Positions 7,666 through 16,385 of a DNA stretch of 64,000 bases are shown piece after piece. The position numbers and the translations under genes are program-made. The stretch comes from Holdemania sp. Marseille-P2844. GTDB taxonomy: Bacteria; Bacillota_I; Bacilli_A; Erysipelotrichales; Erysipelotrichaceae. The stretch spans positions 308,996 through 372,995 of the forward strand of contig NZ_LT635450.1 of assembly GCF_900120005.1 (NCBI RefSeq), written 5' to 3'. Below the pieces are notes generated by a model, which was not told the DNA's origin, did no database searches, and worked only from the letters and a program-made list of their open reading frames with translations. The first letter of the stretch is position 1, and every line of letters starts with the position of its first letter.

Positions 7666-9671
7666 TCCTGCACCTCGCCTAACGCCCAGTCGATATAGCT
7701 CTGCATTTCAGCGATCGTTTTCAGATGGGCTTCGCCCTTGCCGCGGTCATGACTGCCGAGCGCCAGCACGCGCAGCAGCACCGGATGATCGCTCTGGTTG
7801 TTTTCCTGCAGTCTCGCGGCCATTTTCTTGCCATGATACGGCGGCACGTTGTTATCACATTCGCCAGTCTGGATATACGTTGCCGGATAAGCGATCCGGT
7901 GGATGTTGTGATATGGAGAATAGGAAAGCATGTACGAAAACAGCGCCGGATCCATCGGATCGCCGTATTCGGTGATATACATCGGTCCCCGGTCATCGTT
8001 GCGGAAACGGATCATATCGGTATGCGGCACCGAGGCGATGACGCAGCCCCACAGATCGGGCCGCATCGTCAGCAGCGCGCACATCAGCAGTCCGCCGTTG
8101 GAACCGCCGCAGATCGCTGTTTTCTCAGGGCAGGTCCAGCCTTCCTGCTGGATGCGCTCGGCGGTCGCGATGAAATCGGTGAAGCAGTTTTTCTTGTTTG
8201 CCAGGCTTCCCCCTTCATGCCAGCGGGTGCCGTATTCGCTGCCCCCGCGCAGGTTGATGCTGACATAGATCCGGCCCTGACTGACCCAGTCAACGATGTC
8301 CAGATCGACAAACGGATTATTATAGGAAGACAGGATCGCGTTGTTGTAGCCGCCGTAGCCATACATCAGCGTCGGGGTCTTTCCCGTTTTCTCCAACCCC
8401 TTCGGCATGACGACAAAGGCCGGGATGCGCTCGCCGTCCGGAGCCTCGGTGAAAATCTGCCGGACTTCGATATCCGCCGCCGTTTTGGGATTCGGCTGAT
8501 ACAGCACGCTCAGCTGATCGCCGGTCAGCTTCAAAAGCATCGGCGAATGGACAAACGATTCAAATTCCAGAATCAGTGAATCGGATTTGCGAATCCCGCG
8601 CCCATTCTGCATGGCCAGCGTGCACGCGCCCCATTGGCTCGGCAGCGACAGATCATGGACCTTCTTTCCTTCAGCGTCCACCACGCGGACGAACGACGCC
8701 GCATCTTTTAAATAGAACAGCACCAGCTGATCCCCTTGACGGATCGCATCTTCCAGCTTCATTTCACATTCTGCGACCAGCGTCCTGCCTTCCGCCAGCG
8801 TCTGGCCTTGCTTCACAGCGATCAGACGCCCCAGCGGCGCCTGAGACTGGGTCAGGAAAATCAGCTCCCCGTTCAGTGTATCGACATAGGTGAACGCGCC
8901 TTTTATGTTCGCGCTGACAGAGACAAATTCGCCGTTGTCCTGCTGCACAAAGATCACGGTATCGGCGTAATTTTCCATCACTTCCGCAACGACAGTAGCC
9001 CCGTCAGCGGAGCAGGCCAGACGTACCAGCACGGCGTTTTCACGGTAATCAAAGCAGGTTTGGATTTCATCCGTGTCGCAGTCATAACAGCGAACATGGT
9101 TGACGTTCAACCCTTTTTCCGGATCGGCGTCGGCGTCGGAATACAGAATCCGGCGGCCGGTCTTATCCCACAGCGAGTAGAAAATCCCGTCCAGTTTGCG
9201 GATCAGCTTGTTTTCCTTTTGATCGACGACCAGCACGCACGGGCGGCCAGCCCCGTCTTCCAGTCCGGTATAATAAATCAGATCCGGATCCGTAAAGGAC
9301 GGATTGGCCGTAAACACCGTAATTGTGTCCGGAATCAGGCTCAGATCCGCTTCCCGGATTTCTTTAAATTCCTTGTCCAAAACGACCAGTGTGCGCGTGC
9401 CGTCCGCGTTGGCCCGGGTTGCCCAATAGCCCTCTGGCGTTTCCGTGACGGCGGTATAGCTGGCGTAAAACGGCCGCGCCTGCAGCTGTTCCTTTTTCTT
9501 CGCATAGCCCGGCAGCGTGCTGAAAAACTGATCGGTCAGCGCATTTTCCCTGGCGACCCAGCTCAGCACCGCGGGATCCTTCGGCTGTTCCAGTCCGATA
9601 TACTCGTCCTTCATCGTCACGCCGAAGCGGGTTTCGGACCAGTCGGATTTTTTCCATTGCGGATAATTCAT
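7662..9671 (-). CDS. Prolyl oligopeptidase family serine peptidase (S9A)
   Basis: A 669-residue enzyme that cleaves short proline-containing peptides. The N-terminal two thirds form the seven-bladed propeller region. The C-terminal alpha/beta-hydrolase holds the nucleophile in CGGSNGGLL (Ser near 525), the Asp in TGECDNNVPP (about 605) and the His in LGSHDRGKG (about 640). There is no signal peptide, so it is probably cytosolic. The ATG is preceded by AAGGAGGGAAACAGAGTT, with an extended -10 box TGGTACAAT upstream. It forms a two-gene operon with the deoxyribosyltransferase-like gene; a functional link between them is not obvious. Confidence 0.92.
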   Translation of the reverse strand: MNYPQWKKSDWSETRFGVTMKDEYIGLEQPKDPAVLSWVARENALTDQFFSTLPGYAKKKEQLQARPFYASYTAVTETPEGYWATRANADGTRTLVVLDKEFKEIREADLSLIPDTITVFTANPSFTDPDLIYYTGLEDGAGRPCVLVVDQKENKLIRKLDGIFYSLWDKTGRRILYSDADADPEKGLNVNHVRCYDCDTDEIQTCFDYRENAVLVRLACSADGATVVAEVMENYADTVIFVQQDNGEFVSVSANIKGAFTYVDTLNGELIFLTQSQAPLGRLIAVKQGQTLAEGRTLVAECEMKLEDAIRQGDQLVLFYLKDAASFVRVVDAEGKKVHDLSLPSQWGACTLAMQNGRGIRKSDSLILEFESFVHSPMLLKLTGDQLSVLYQPNPKTAADIEVRQIFTEAPDGERIPAFVVMPKGLEKTGKTPTLMYGYGGYNNAILSSYNNPFVDLDIVDWVSQGRIYVSINLRGGSEYGTRWHEGGSLANKKNCFTDFIATAERIQQEGWTCPEKTAICGGSNGGLLMCALLTMRPDLWGCVIASVPHTDMIRFRNDDRGPMYITEYGDPMDPALFSYMLSYSPYHNIHRIAYPATYIQTGECDNNVPPYHGKKMAARLQENNQSDHPVLLRVLALGSHDRGKGEAHLKTIAEMQSYIDWALGEVQE

Positions 9672-9706
9672 AACTCTGTTTCCCTCCTTGAAATTTCATT
9701 GATCTC

Positions 9707-9712
9707 ATTGTA
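9707..9712 (-). promoter_or_regulatory. Extended -10 box of the peptidase operon
   Basis: Minus strand TGGTACAAT (TG-n-TACAAT), about 35 bases upstream of the start codon; no clear -35 box. Confidence 0.5.
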
Positions 9713-9838
9713 CCACAATGCGCGGGGAAAAAGGATCCTCTTCCGCCGCCGAACACGTCGTCATCGTTTCTTAAGAAACCTGTCATAGACCTTCACAAAG
9801 CGTCATGGGGAAGTAAAGAACTTAAGATCTTTTCCTTT

Positions 9839-9844
9839 TATACT
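9839..9844 (+). promoter_or_regulatory. Possible -10 box of the Van-like operon
   Basis: TATACT about 88 bases before the VanW-like start. The -35 region is not canonical, so an activator may be needed or the call may be wrong. No regulator gene is adjacent. Confidence 0.35.
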
Positions 9845-9931
9845 GAAAGTGACAAACAAGTCACCGGAGCGGCCATGGGAAAGTCATCTTCCGGTGGCAT
9901 AATAAGGGAAACTTCAAGGAGAGTGAATTGT

Positions 9932-10759
9932 ATGAGCCGACGTCGAGTTACGGAATTTCTGCCTTTTCTTCTGCCGCTGCGCAGAAAGCAGAAAATCTGG
10001 TGTTTTTATCAAAAAATGAAGCATGACGGGAATCGTTATGCGCGCAGGCAGGCCGAAGAACGGCTGCCGTATATCCAATATGAATGTACGCAGGGATTAA
10101 TCAATCCTGACAGCGGGTATGATATTCAATATCAATACAACAAGGCCCACAACCTGAAGGTGGTCTCCCGCCGCATGCAGCAGCTGATCATCGAACCGGG
10201 CGAGGTGTTCTCGTTCTGGCAGCTGGCACGGGGCGCCGATCACGATGATCCCTATCTGCCGGGGCTGGGGCTGCACGATGGTAAAATCGTACCGGTCCAT
10301 GGTGGCGGGCTGTGTTTTATGAGCGAACTGTTATATTGGATGGTGCTGCATACGCCGCTGACGGTGATCGAGAAGCATCCGCATCTGGTCATCTCGCTGC
10401 CGGCCAATCCAAATGCGGAAATGCCGGCGGGGATCGACGCGACGATTCAGGAGGGCTGGAGCGATCTGAAATTCCGCAACGATACGGATCAGCCGTTTCA
10501 GCTGATTCTGGACTTTGACGAGGATTCCGTTCACGCGCAGTTCCGATGCGCACAGCCGCCGCGCTGCCGCTACGAGGTGACTGGTTCCGCGCTGACTTAT
10601 TCGCGAAAAAAAGGACAGATCTTCCGCACACAGGATATTGCGCGCACGATCTACGACGCGCACAGCGGTGAACTTGTGCGCAAGGAAGCCTGTTACACCA
10701 GCCGCAGCCGGATCGATTATCCGCTGCCGCCGGAAACTGAAATTATCGAGGAGGACTAA
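9932..10759 (+). CDS. VanW-family protein
   Basis: A 275-residue protein with a VanW domain across about residues 60-240; key parts are the EPGEVFSFWQLA and VHGGGLCFMSELLYWM segments. VanW occurs in vanB and vanG glycopeptide-resistance operons and in many gut Firmicutes, but its biochemical role is not established. No clear signal peptide is seen; the N-terminus is basic (MSRRRVTEFLPFLLPLRRK). The start at 9932 is favoured by AAGGAGAGTGAATTGT; the longer frame from 9875 has no ribosome site. It is the first gene of a tight operon; the ligase start lies 3 bases after its stop. Confidence 0.88.
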   Translation: MSRRRVTEFLPFLLPLRRKQKIWCFYQKMKHDGNRYARRQAEERLPYIQYECTQGLINPDSGYDIQYQYNKAHNLKVVSRRMQQLIIEPGEVFSFWQLARGADHDDPYLPGLGLHDGKIVPVHGGGLCFMSELLYWMVLHTPLTVIEKHPHLVISLPANPNAEMPAGIDATIQEGWSDLKFRNDTDQPFQLILDFDEDSVHAQFRCAQPPRCRYEVTGSALTYSRKKGQIFRTQDIARTIYDAHSGELVRKEACYTSRSRIDYPLPPETEIIEED

Positions 10760-10762
10760 ATC

Positions 10763-11815
10763 ATGAACGAAAAATTGAACGTTGCCGTCCTGTTTGGCGG
10801 CTGCAGCGATGAATACCATGTTTCTTTGCATTCCGCGGCGGGCGTGCTGCGGGCACTGGATCCGCAGCGGTACACAGTTGTAAAAATCGGCATTGATCCT
10901 CAGGGCGACTGGTTTCTCACAAATGCAAGCGCGGCGGAAATCGAAGCAGATCAGTGGCATACAGCGTCGGATCTGCGTCTGCGACTGACCTTGGCTCGCA
11001 GCAACTTTGAATTAAAAAGTGAAAACGGTGAAACTGTAGCCGTCGACGTCTTCTTTCCGGTCCTGCATGGCCGCAATGGCGAGGATGGAACGCTTCAGGG
11101 CATGCTGGAATTGTTCCACATTCCTTTTGTCGGCTGCGGCATGGATGCTTCGCTGCTGGGCATGGACAAGGCGCTCAGCCATCAGCTGGCGCGGCAGAAC
11201 GGGATCGAAGTCAGTCCGTTCATCGTGTTCGCTTATTCTGAGATCGATCAAAAGCGAGAATCGCTGAAACGGCTGCATCTGCCCTGCTTCGTCAAACCGG
11301 CCCGCGGCGGTTCCTCGATCGGCATCACCAAGATCAACGCTTGGGAAGAACTCGACGCCGCCTGCGCGGCAGCGGCCGAACATGACAGCCGGATTTTAAT
11401 TGAAGAAGCCGTCGAGGGTGAGGAAATTGGCTGTTCCCTCCTTCAAACCTGCGACAGCCTCGTGACAGGTGCGGTCGACCGGATTCATTTAAACAGCGAT
11501 TTCTTCGATTATGAAGAAAAATATGTCGATACCCACGCGCAGGTGGAATGTCCGGCGCAGCTGCCGGATTTCATCAGCGAACAGATGCGCTGTCTGGCAC
11601 GGAAGTTGTGGGAAATCCACCATTGTCAGGGACTGGTGCGTGTGGATTGTTTCCTGACCCCGGACCAGCGAATCGTGTTTAATGAGATCAACACGTTGCC
11701 GGGCATGACCGCGACCAGCCGCTATCCGCGCATGATGGGACAGGCGGGTATTCCCTTTGAAACGATTCTGGACACGTTAATTGAAGACGCTTTGCGGCGG
11801 GGGAGGAACGCATGA
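10763..11815 (+). CDS. vanG: D-alanine--D-serine (VanG/VanC-type) ligase
   Basis: A 350-residue ATP-grasp ligase that would join D-Ala to D-Ser (or D-Ala) for the end of the peptidoglycan stem peptide. The N-terminal FGGCSDEYHVSL matches the D-Ala binding loop, and the metal-binding end NEINTLPGMT is at about 307-316. The omega-loop motif near 247-254 reads FFDYEEKY, close to the FDYxEKY of VanG/VanC-type D-Ala-D-Ser ligases and unlike VanA/VanB lactate ligases. The overall sequence recalls VanG (PVLHGRNGEDGTLQG). D-Ala-D-Ala activity cannot be excluded. The stop overlaps the start of the fusion gene by ATGA. Confidence 0.85.
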   Translation: MNEKLNVAVLFGGCSDEYHVSLHSAAGVLRALDPQRYTVVKIGIDPQGDWFLTNASAAEIEADQWHTASDLRLRLTLARSNFELKSENGETVAVDVFFPVLHGRNGEDGTLQGMLELFHIPFVGCGMDASLLGMDKALSHQLARQNGIEVSPFIVFAYSEIDQKRESLKRLHLPCFVKPARGGSSIGITKINAWEELDAACAAAAEHDSRILIEEAVEGEEIGCSLLQTCDSLVTGAVDRIHLNSDFFDYEEKYVDTHAQVECPAQLPDFISEQMRCLARKLWEIHHCQGLVRVDCFLTPDQRIVFNEINTLPGMTATSRYPRMMGQAGIPFETILDTLIEDALRRGRNA

Positions 11816-13635
11816 ACTGCGTACGGCTTGTCAACCGGGAACATCGCCTGGAAGCGGATGAATCTTACTGGACCCGCGAGCTGGTCTGGATTGATGAAAA
11901 CACTCAGCTGCAGCCGGTCTGCGCCCGCGCTTTAAACGCCTGGATTACCCATTGCGGCGGGGAAAACGAAGTGACGTTTGTCAGCGGCTGGCGCAGTTAT
12001 GATCAGCAGCGAACCCTCATGAGCGAAACGGAAAGTGAACGGGGATGGGATTACGCGCATCAGTTCGTCGCCGAGGTGCGGGCCAGCGAGCATCATACCG
12101 GGCTGGCCATCGACCTGGGCATCGCCGGCAAGGATCAGGATCTGATCTGCCCGGATTTCTCCGGTCCTCTGGCGGATCGGATGCGGGAATGCGCCGATCA
12201 GTTCGGCTTTATTTTCCGTTACCCCAAACACAAAACAGAAATTACCGGAATCAGCGAAGAACCCTGGCATTACCGTTATGTCGGACTGCCGCATGCGCAA
12301 ATCATCGCTGATCACGACTGGGTGCTGGAGGAATACGCCGCTTTTCTTAAAGCTTATACCAAGGCCAACCCCTATCGCTATGATGACGGACAACGCCGCT
12401 GGCAGCTGTGGACGCAGCCGCTGGCCGAAACGCTTCCGCCCGCTGAAAACACGTCGGTCGAAAGCTCACAGCTGGATGAAACGACTTGCTTATTCGTCGA
12501 AGCGCTGGATCCTGAACCGATTCCTGAAGGTCGGGATAGGGCCTGGGTCGAGCTGGACGGGATCGCGCTGCGGCACAATTTGACGATCTTGAGAAAAGCC
12601 ATGGCGCCGCAGCAGGAGCTGATGGCGGTCTTAAAGGCCAACGCTTATGGACATGGTCTGGAGCCGACCGCGGATTTCCTGAGCCGGCAGGGCGTTCGGC
12701 ATTTCGCCGTCGCCACCGTCGAGGAAGCCAAGGTGATCCGGGCGATCAATCCGACCGCGGAGATTCTGATCTTAGGCTATGTTCCACCGCAGCGGGCAGC
12801 AGAACTGTCGCGTCTGCATCTCTCCTTAACCTTAACCAGTTACGATCAGGCCTGTCAGCTGGATCAGACCGGCTGTCCGATCAGCGCACATCTGCCGGTG
12901 GACACCGGGATGCACCGTCTGGGTGAAACCGCGGAGGATCTGGACGCCATCGCGCGGTACTATGCGCTGCCTCATCTTCAGATTACCGGCCTTTATTCCC
13001 ATCTTTATGAAGCGGATAACCTGAGCGCTGAAGCCATTGCGCATACCCGGGCGCAGATCGAACGGTTCTTTCACGTCGTGGACGGTCTGAAACAGCGGGG
13101 AATCGATCCGGGCCGCGTGCATCTGCAGGGAAGTTATGGATTTCTGAATTATCCGGAGCTGCGGTGTGATCTTGTCCGCTGCGGAATCGCGCTGTTCGGC
13201 TGCATCGCCCCGTTCCGTTCCCGGATGGCGCTGGATTGGCGGCCAGTTGCTTCCGTCCGCACCCGGATTGCGGCGTTGCGGCCGTTGAAAAAAGGGGAGG
13301 GCGCAGGGTACAATCATGCCTGGGCCGCTCCTTGCGATACGACCGTCGCGATTCTTTCGATCGGTTATTCCGATGGTCTGCTTCGCAGTTCCTCCTTCCA
13401 GGGGGCAGAAGTTCTGATTCATGGACAACGCCGTCCGATCGTCGGCGCGATGTGCATGGATCAATGTCTTGTGGATCTCAGCTCTTTGCCCGCGGCTGTC
13501 GGGGATGAAGTCATCGTGATCGGCAAACAGGGAACCGGCCAAATCTCCGCACTGGAAGTCGCAGAAAAAACTGGAACGATTGTTCCGGAAACGTTAAGCA
13601 TGCTTCGTGGACGAATGCCGCGCATTCTGGTTTAA
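11812..13635 (+). CDS. VanXY-type D,D-peptidase fused to a VanT-type amino-acid racemase
   Basis: One 607-residue frame holds two enzymes that are normally separate. Residues 1-200 form a VanX/VanY-like zinc D,D-dipeptidase/carboxypeptidase: GWRSYDQQ, then SEHHTGLAID with ligands His94 and Asp101, then EPWH with Glu150 and His153. A charged linker covers about 205-243. Residues 244-607 form a PLP-dependent alanine/serine racemase: the PLP lysine is K275 in VLKANAYGHG, the catalytic tyrosine is Y500 in GEGAGYNHAW, and MCMDQ follows. VanT proteins normally carry an N-terminal membrane domain; here the peptidase takes its place and no membrane segment is present, so the protein should be cytosolic. 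The C-terminal YRVPR segment of alanine racemases reads LRGRMPRI. The ATGA overlap with the ligase implies coupled translation. Confidence 0.9.
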   Translation: MNCVRLVNREHRLEADESYWTRELVWIDENTQLQPVCARALNAWITHCGGENEVTFVSGWRSYDQQRTLMSETESERGWDYAHQFVAEVRASEHHTGLAIDLGIAGKDQDLICPDFSGPLADRMRECADQFGFIFRYPKHKTEITGISEEPWHYRYVGLPHAQIIADHDWVLEEYAAFLKAYTKANPYRYDDGQRRWQLWTQPLAETLPPAENTSVESSQLDETTCLFVEALDPEPIPEGRDRAWVELDGIALRHNLTILRKAMAPQQELMAVLKANAYGHGLEPTADFLSRQGVRHFAVATVEEAKVIRAINPTAEILILGYVPPQRAAELSRLHLSLTLTSYDQACQLDQTGCPISAHLPVDTGMHRLGETAEDLDAIARYYALPHLQITGLYSHLYEADNLSAEAIAHTRAQIERFFHVVDGLKQRGIDPGRVHLQGSYGFLNYPELRCDLVRCGIALFGCIAPFRSRMALDWRPVASVRTRIAALRPLKKGEGAGYNHAWAAPCDTTVAILSIGYSDGLLRSSSFQGAEVLIHGQRRPIVGAMCMDQCLVDLSSLPAAVGDEVIVIGKQGTGQISALEVAEKTGTIVPETLSMLRGRMPRILV

Positions 13636-13710
13636 TCTGGTCTAATAAACTTGGATTTTCATCCAGTTCCAACTGAAGTATATCCCCTGTCAGGGGCAAA
13701 GATAAAAAGG

Positions 13711-13758
13711 GCAGGCAAGATAACGTTTTATATAACGTTTTATCTTGCCTGCTTCTTT
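13711..13758 (+). terminator. Terminator of the Van-like operon
   Basis: GCAGGCAAGATAA (13711-13723) pairs with TTATCTTGCCTGC (13740-13752), followed by TTCTTTG. It may also serve the lipoprotein gene coming from the other side. Confidence 0.8.
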
Positions 13759-13830
13759 GTATGGAAATTCTATTCCTTCCCGAACCGAGTAAGAACTCAT
13801 AAAAAGATCATCGCCTTAATAAACTATAAT

Positions 13831-14421
13831 TTATTTCTCCATCAAATGATTCTTCACAAAATCAAGTAGCAACTCTTTAAATACACTTTCTTCTCCTTGG
13901 AAATCGCTGAAATAAATTTCTATTGAATCTTCGTCTAAATACTTTATAAAGTTTATAACAACTATATCATTATCACTATATACAATACTATCCTTTAATT
14001 CAGTATAGGTAAGTTTTACATCTTCCGTAAAATCAATATAACTATTCTTCAAAAAAGATTGTTTCTCATAAACTCCTAAAAAACCAATCAGCTTAGTATA
14101 TAAATCACCTTGTTCAATAGTATCTTCTGATAGTTTATAAGAAGCCATAAGATAAAACTGAATTTGGTTTGTAAATTTTTCTATTTTATCACAGAACGAA
14201 TTCTTAATGTCTCCTTGGCAGCTAAAACAATCTATGTATAACTCATCAAAATCGGCATATTCATAAATATTATAATTTCCCAACAAGTTTTTATATGGAA
14301 TGTGTATAGATTCCGGCGTTTCAATTTCCACACACACTAATTTATCCGTTTTTGTAAAAGTACAGGATGCTAAGAAGAATATCATAATGCAAATAAGCAA
14401 TTTTCTCACTTTATTCACCAC
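13831..14421 (-). CDS. Hypothetical lipoprotein, AT-rich
   Basis: A 196-residue protein, not recognised. The N-terminus is a lipoprotein signal: basic start, hydrophobic LLICIMIFFLA and lipobox LASC (Cys about residue 20), so it should be anchored outside the membrane. The rest is soluble and acidic, with several aromatic residues. Base composition is much more AT-rich than the neighbours, which suggests recent transfer. The start codon appears to be GTG, with only a weak ribosome site; an in-frame GTG four codons later is an alternative. Confidence 0.6.
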   Translation of the reverse strand: MVNKVRKLLICIMIFFLASCTFTKTDKLVCVEIETPESIHIPYKNLLGNYNIYEYADFDELYIDCFSCQGDIKNSFCDKIEKFTNQIQFYLMASYKLSEDTIEQGDLYTKLIGFLGVYEKQSFLKNSYIDFTEDVKLTYTELKDSIVYSDNDIVVINFIKYLDEDSIEIYFSDFQGEESVFKELLLDFVKNHLMEK

Positions 14422-14774
14422 GCTTTCTATAAATACAAGTGATGTTTTTTATCTTTAGTTTAATATGAACTCACATAAATACATAAGACTCAAATCAATT
14501 AGTTTCTGCCTATTATCCAGACAGAGTATCTCATTACAATTACAGTATAGTACAAAACAATCTATATAACAGGTTATTTAATCACAAATTCTTTGGATAC
14601 AATTAAATAGTTAGATATATATCGAAAGTAACAAAATTCATGGTCCAAATTTATTATCGAAACTCAAAAACAGGCTATTAAAAACATGAAATTAAACGAA
14701 GAAAAAGAAAATTTGGATTTATCAAATAGGTTTTTATTCAGTTTAGGATAGTCTAGAATTTCTATATAAAGAAA
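14422..14774. other. AT-rich intergenic stretch
   Basis: About 350 AT-rich bases between the lipoprotein start and the MATE terminator. I see no gene or RNA; it shares the composition of the lipoprotein gene and is probably part of the same acquired segment. Confidence 0.5.
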
Positions 14775-14818
14775 CAGGCAGTACAGAGCATATCGTGCCT
14801 TGTACCACCTGTATTTTT
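14775..14818 (-). terminator. Terminator of the second MATE gene
   Basis: CAGG..GTACA..GCA pairs with TGC..TGTAC..CCTG around a short loop, with T-rich flanks on both sides, so it may work in both directions. Confidence 0.7.
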
Positions 14819-14874
14819 ATATATTTTCCAAGTTTACAGTAAAATCATCTGTCTGTTTTTTCATTACTTTCTTC

Positions 14875-16221
14875 TCAATCAGCAAGTCTGTCGATCTGCC
14901 GGACTCTCACCCGGCGGTACATGACGGCACTGAACACCATGCACACCGCTTCAGAGAGCACAAATGCCAGCCACAGCGCGTTCAGCCCGCCCCAGGTTGA
15001 AAGCAGCCAGGCCAGCGGCAGCACCAGGATCAGCTGACGGCCCAGCGACACCCACAGCGAAAGCATGCCGTCGTCCAGCGCCTGGAAGATTGAGCACAGC
15101 ACGATCGACACCCCGGCAAACACAAACGACAACGAGATCGTCTTGAGCGCCGGAATGCCGATATCCAGCATCTCGGCGGATGCGTTGAACATTCCCAACA
15201 GGGCCTGCGGAAACGCCTGAAAGATCAAGGTTCCCAGCGCCATGATCATCACCGCGGCGATCAGCGAATACCGCGTCGCCTGGTAGATCCGTTGTTTTTT
15301 CTGCGCCCCGAAATTGTAGCCCACAATCGCGATCAATGCGCTGTTCATCCCCATGACCGGCATGAAGATAAACTGCTGCAGTTTGGCGTACACGCTGTAA
15401 ACCGAAATCGCCAGTTCCGAATACGGCATTAATATCATATTCATGCCCAGCGTCATCACCGACGCCACCGACTGCATGATGATCGCCGGGAAGCCGACCG
15501 AATAGATCTGGCGGCAGGTTTCCAGAGAAAACCGGAAATGATTCAGACCCAAGTGGATAAACGGAATCTTCTTATGAATGATCCACGCCCCCAGCACCAT
15601 CGCCAGAATCTGCCCGGCTACCGTGGCGATGGCCGCGCCCATGATGCCCATTTCCGGCAATCCGAACAAGCCGAAGATGAAGATCGGATCCAGAATGATG
15701 TTGACCAGCGCTCCGATGCCCTGCATGACCATGTTGTAAATCGCGTTGCCGGTCGCCTGCATGATCCGTTCCATCACAATCTGTACGAACACGCCGAAAC
15801 AGAATACCGTGACGATTCCCATATACAGCGCCGCCTGCGAAGCGATCGCTTCGGAGGTGGTAAACAGATTGGCGAACATCCGCGCTCCGCCTAAACCGAA
15901 AAGCGCAAACACCGCCGCGCTCAGCAGCGCCAGAACGACGCCGTGCTGCGCAGCCTGATTTACCTCTTCCATCCCGCCTTCGCCCAAGCGCCGGGCCAGA
16001 AGTGAATTGACGCCGACCGCGGTGCCGACCGACACCGCGATGATCAGCATCTGAATTGGAAACGCCAGCGATACCGCCGCCAGCGCGTCTTGTGAATACC
16101 GTGCGACAAACATACTGTCAACAATGTTGTAGCAGGCCTGAATCAACATCGAAAGCATGATCGGAAGCGACATCGCCGTCAACAGCTTCTTCATCGGCAT
16201 CGTCCCCATTTTATTCTCCAT
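14875..16221 (-). CDS. MATE-family efflux transporter
   Basis: A 448-residue membrane protein with about twelve hydrophobic segments. The first repeat opens LLTAMSLPIMLSMLIQACYN and includes IVDSMFVARYSQDALAAVSLAFPIQ, a hallmark of the MATE superfamily (drug/Na+ or H+ antiport). AAGGAGGAATAGA precedes the ATG at 16221. A promoter, a roughly 110-base leader and a terminator hairpin directly in front of the ribosome site suggest control by attenuation. The ligand is unknown. Confidence 0.92.
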   Translation of the reverse strand: MENKMGTMPMKKLLTAMSLPIMLSMLIQACYNIVDSMFVARYSQDALAAVSLAFPIQMLIIAVSVGTAVGVNSLLARRLGEGGMEEVNQAAQHGVVLALLSAAVFALFGLGGARMFANLFTTSEAIASQAALYMGIVTVFCFGVFVQIVMERIMQATGNAIYNMVMQGIGALVNIILDPIFIFGLFGLPEMGIMGAAIATVAGQILAMVLGAWIIHKKIPFIHLGLNHFRFSLETCRQIYSVGFPAIIMQSVASVMTLGMNMILMPYSELAISVYSVYAKLQQFIFMPVMGMNSALIAIVGYNFGAQKKQRIYQATRYSLIAAVMIMALGTLIFQAFPQALLGMFNASAEMLDIGIPALKTISLSFVFAGVSIVLCSIFQALDDGMLSLWVSLGRQLILVLPLAWLLSTWGGLNALWLAFVLSEAVCMVFSAVMYRRVRVRQIDRLAD

Positions 16222-16235
16222 TCTATTCCTCCTTC

Positions 16236-16271
16236 AAAATAAAAAACCACTCTGTGTTTTTTAGAGTGGTT
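16236..16271 (-). promoter_or_regulatory. Terminator hairpin in the MATE leader (candidate attenuator)
   Basis: Minus strand AACCACTCT-AAAAAACAC-AGAGTGGTT followed by TTTTATTTT, ending about 5 bases before the AAGGAGG of the MATE gene. It lies downstream of a TTGACA promoter, so it would stop that promoter's own transcript unless it is opened. It may also end the transcript of the upstream acetyltransferase gene. Confidence 0.65.
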
Positions 16272-16341
16272 TTGCCTCACTGATTTTTTGATTCCCTTTT
16301 TCGTCTTTCCCGCAGGCATTCCTGAGGGTCCGACCGGGATT

Positions 16342-16370
16342 AGTTTACGCTTTCCTGATCCGCTTGTCAA
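16342..16370 (-). promoter_or_regulatory. Promoter of the second MATE gene
   Basis: TTGACA (16365-16370), exactly 17 bases, TAAACT (16342-16347) on the minus strand. The following leader can form CCC-TC-AGG-AATG-CCT-GC-GGG before the attenuator hairpin. Confidence 0.75.
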
Positions 16371-16385
16371 GCAGATTTCTTTCCG

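Noticed and set aside
12832-13542. A 236-codon minus-strand frame over the racemase domain
   Set aside because: It lies entirely opposite conserved racemase motifs and has no start signals.
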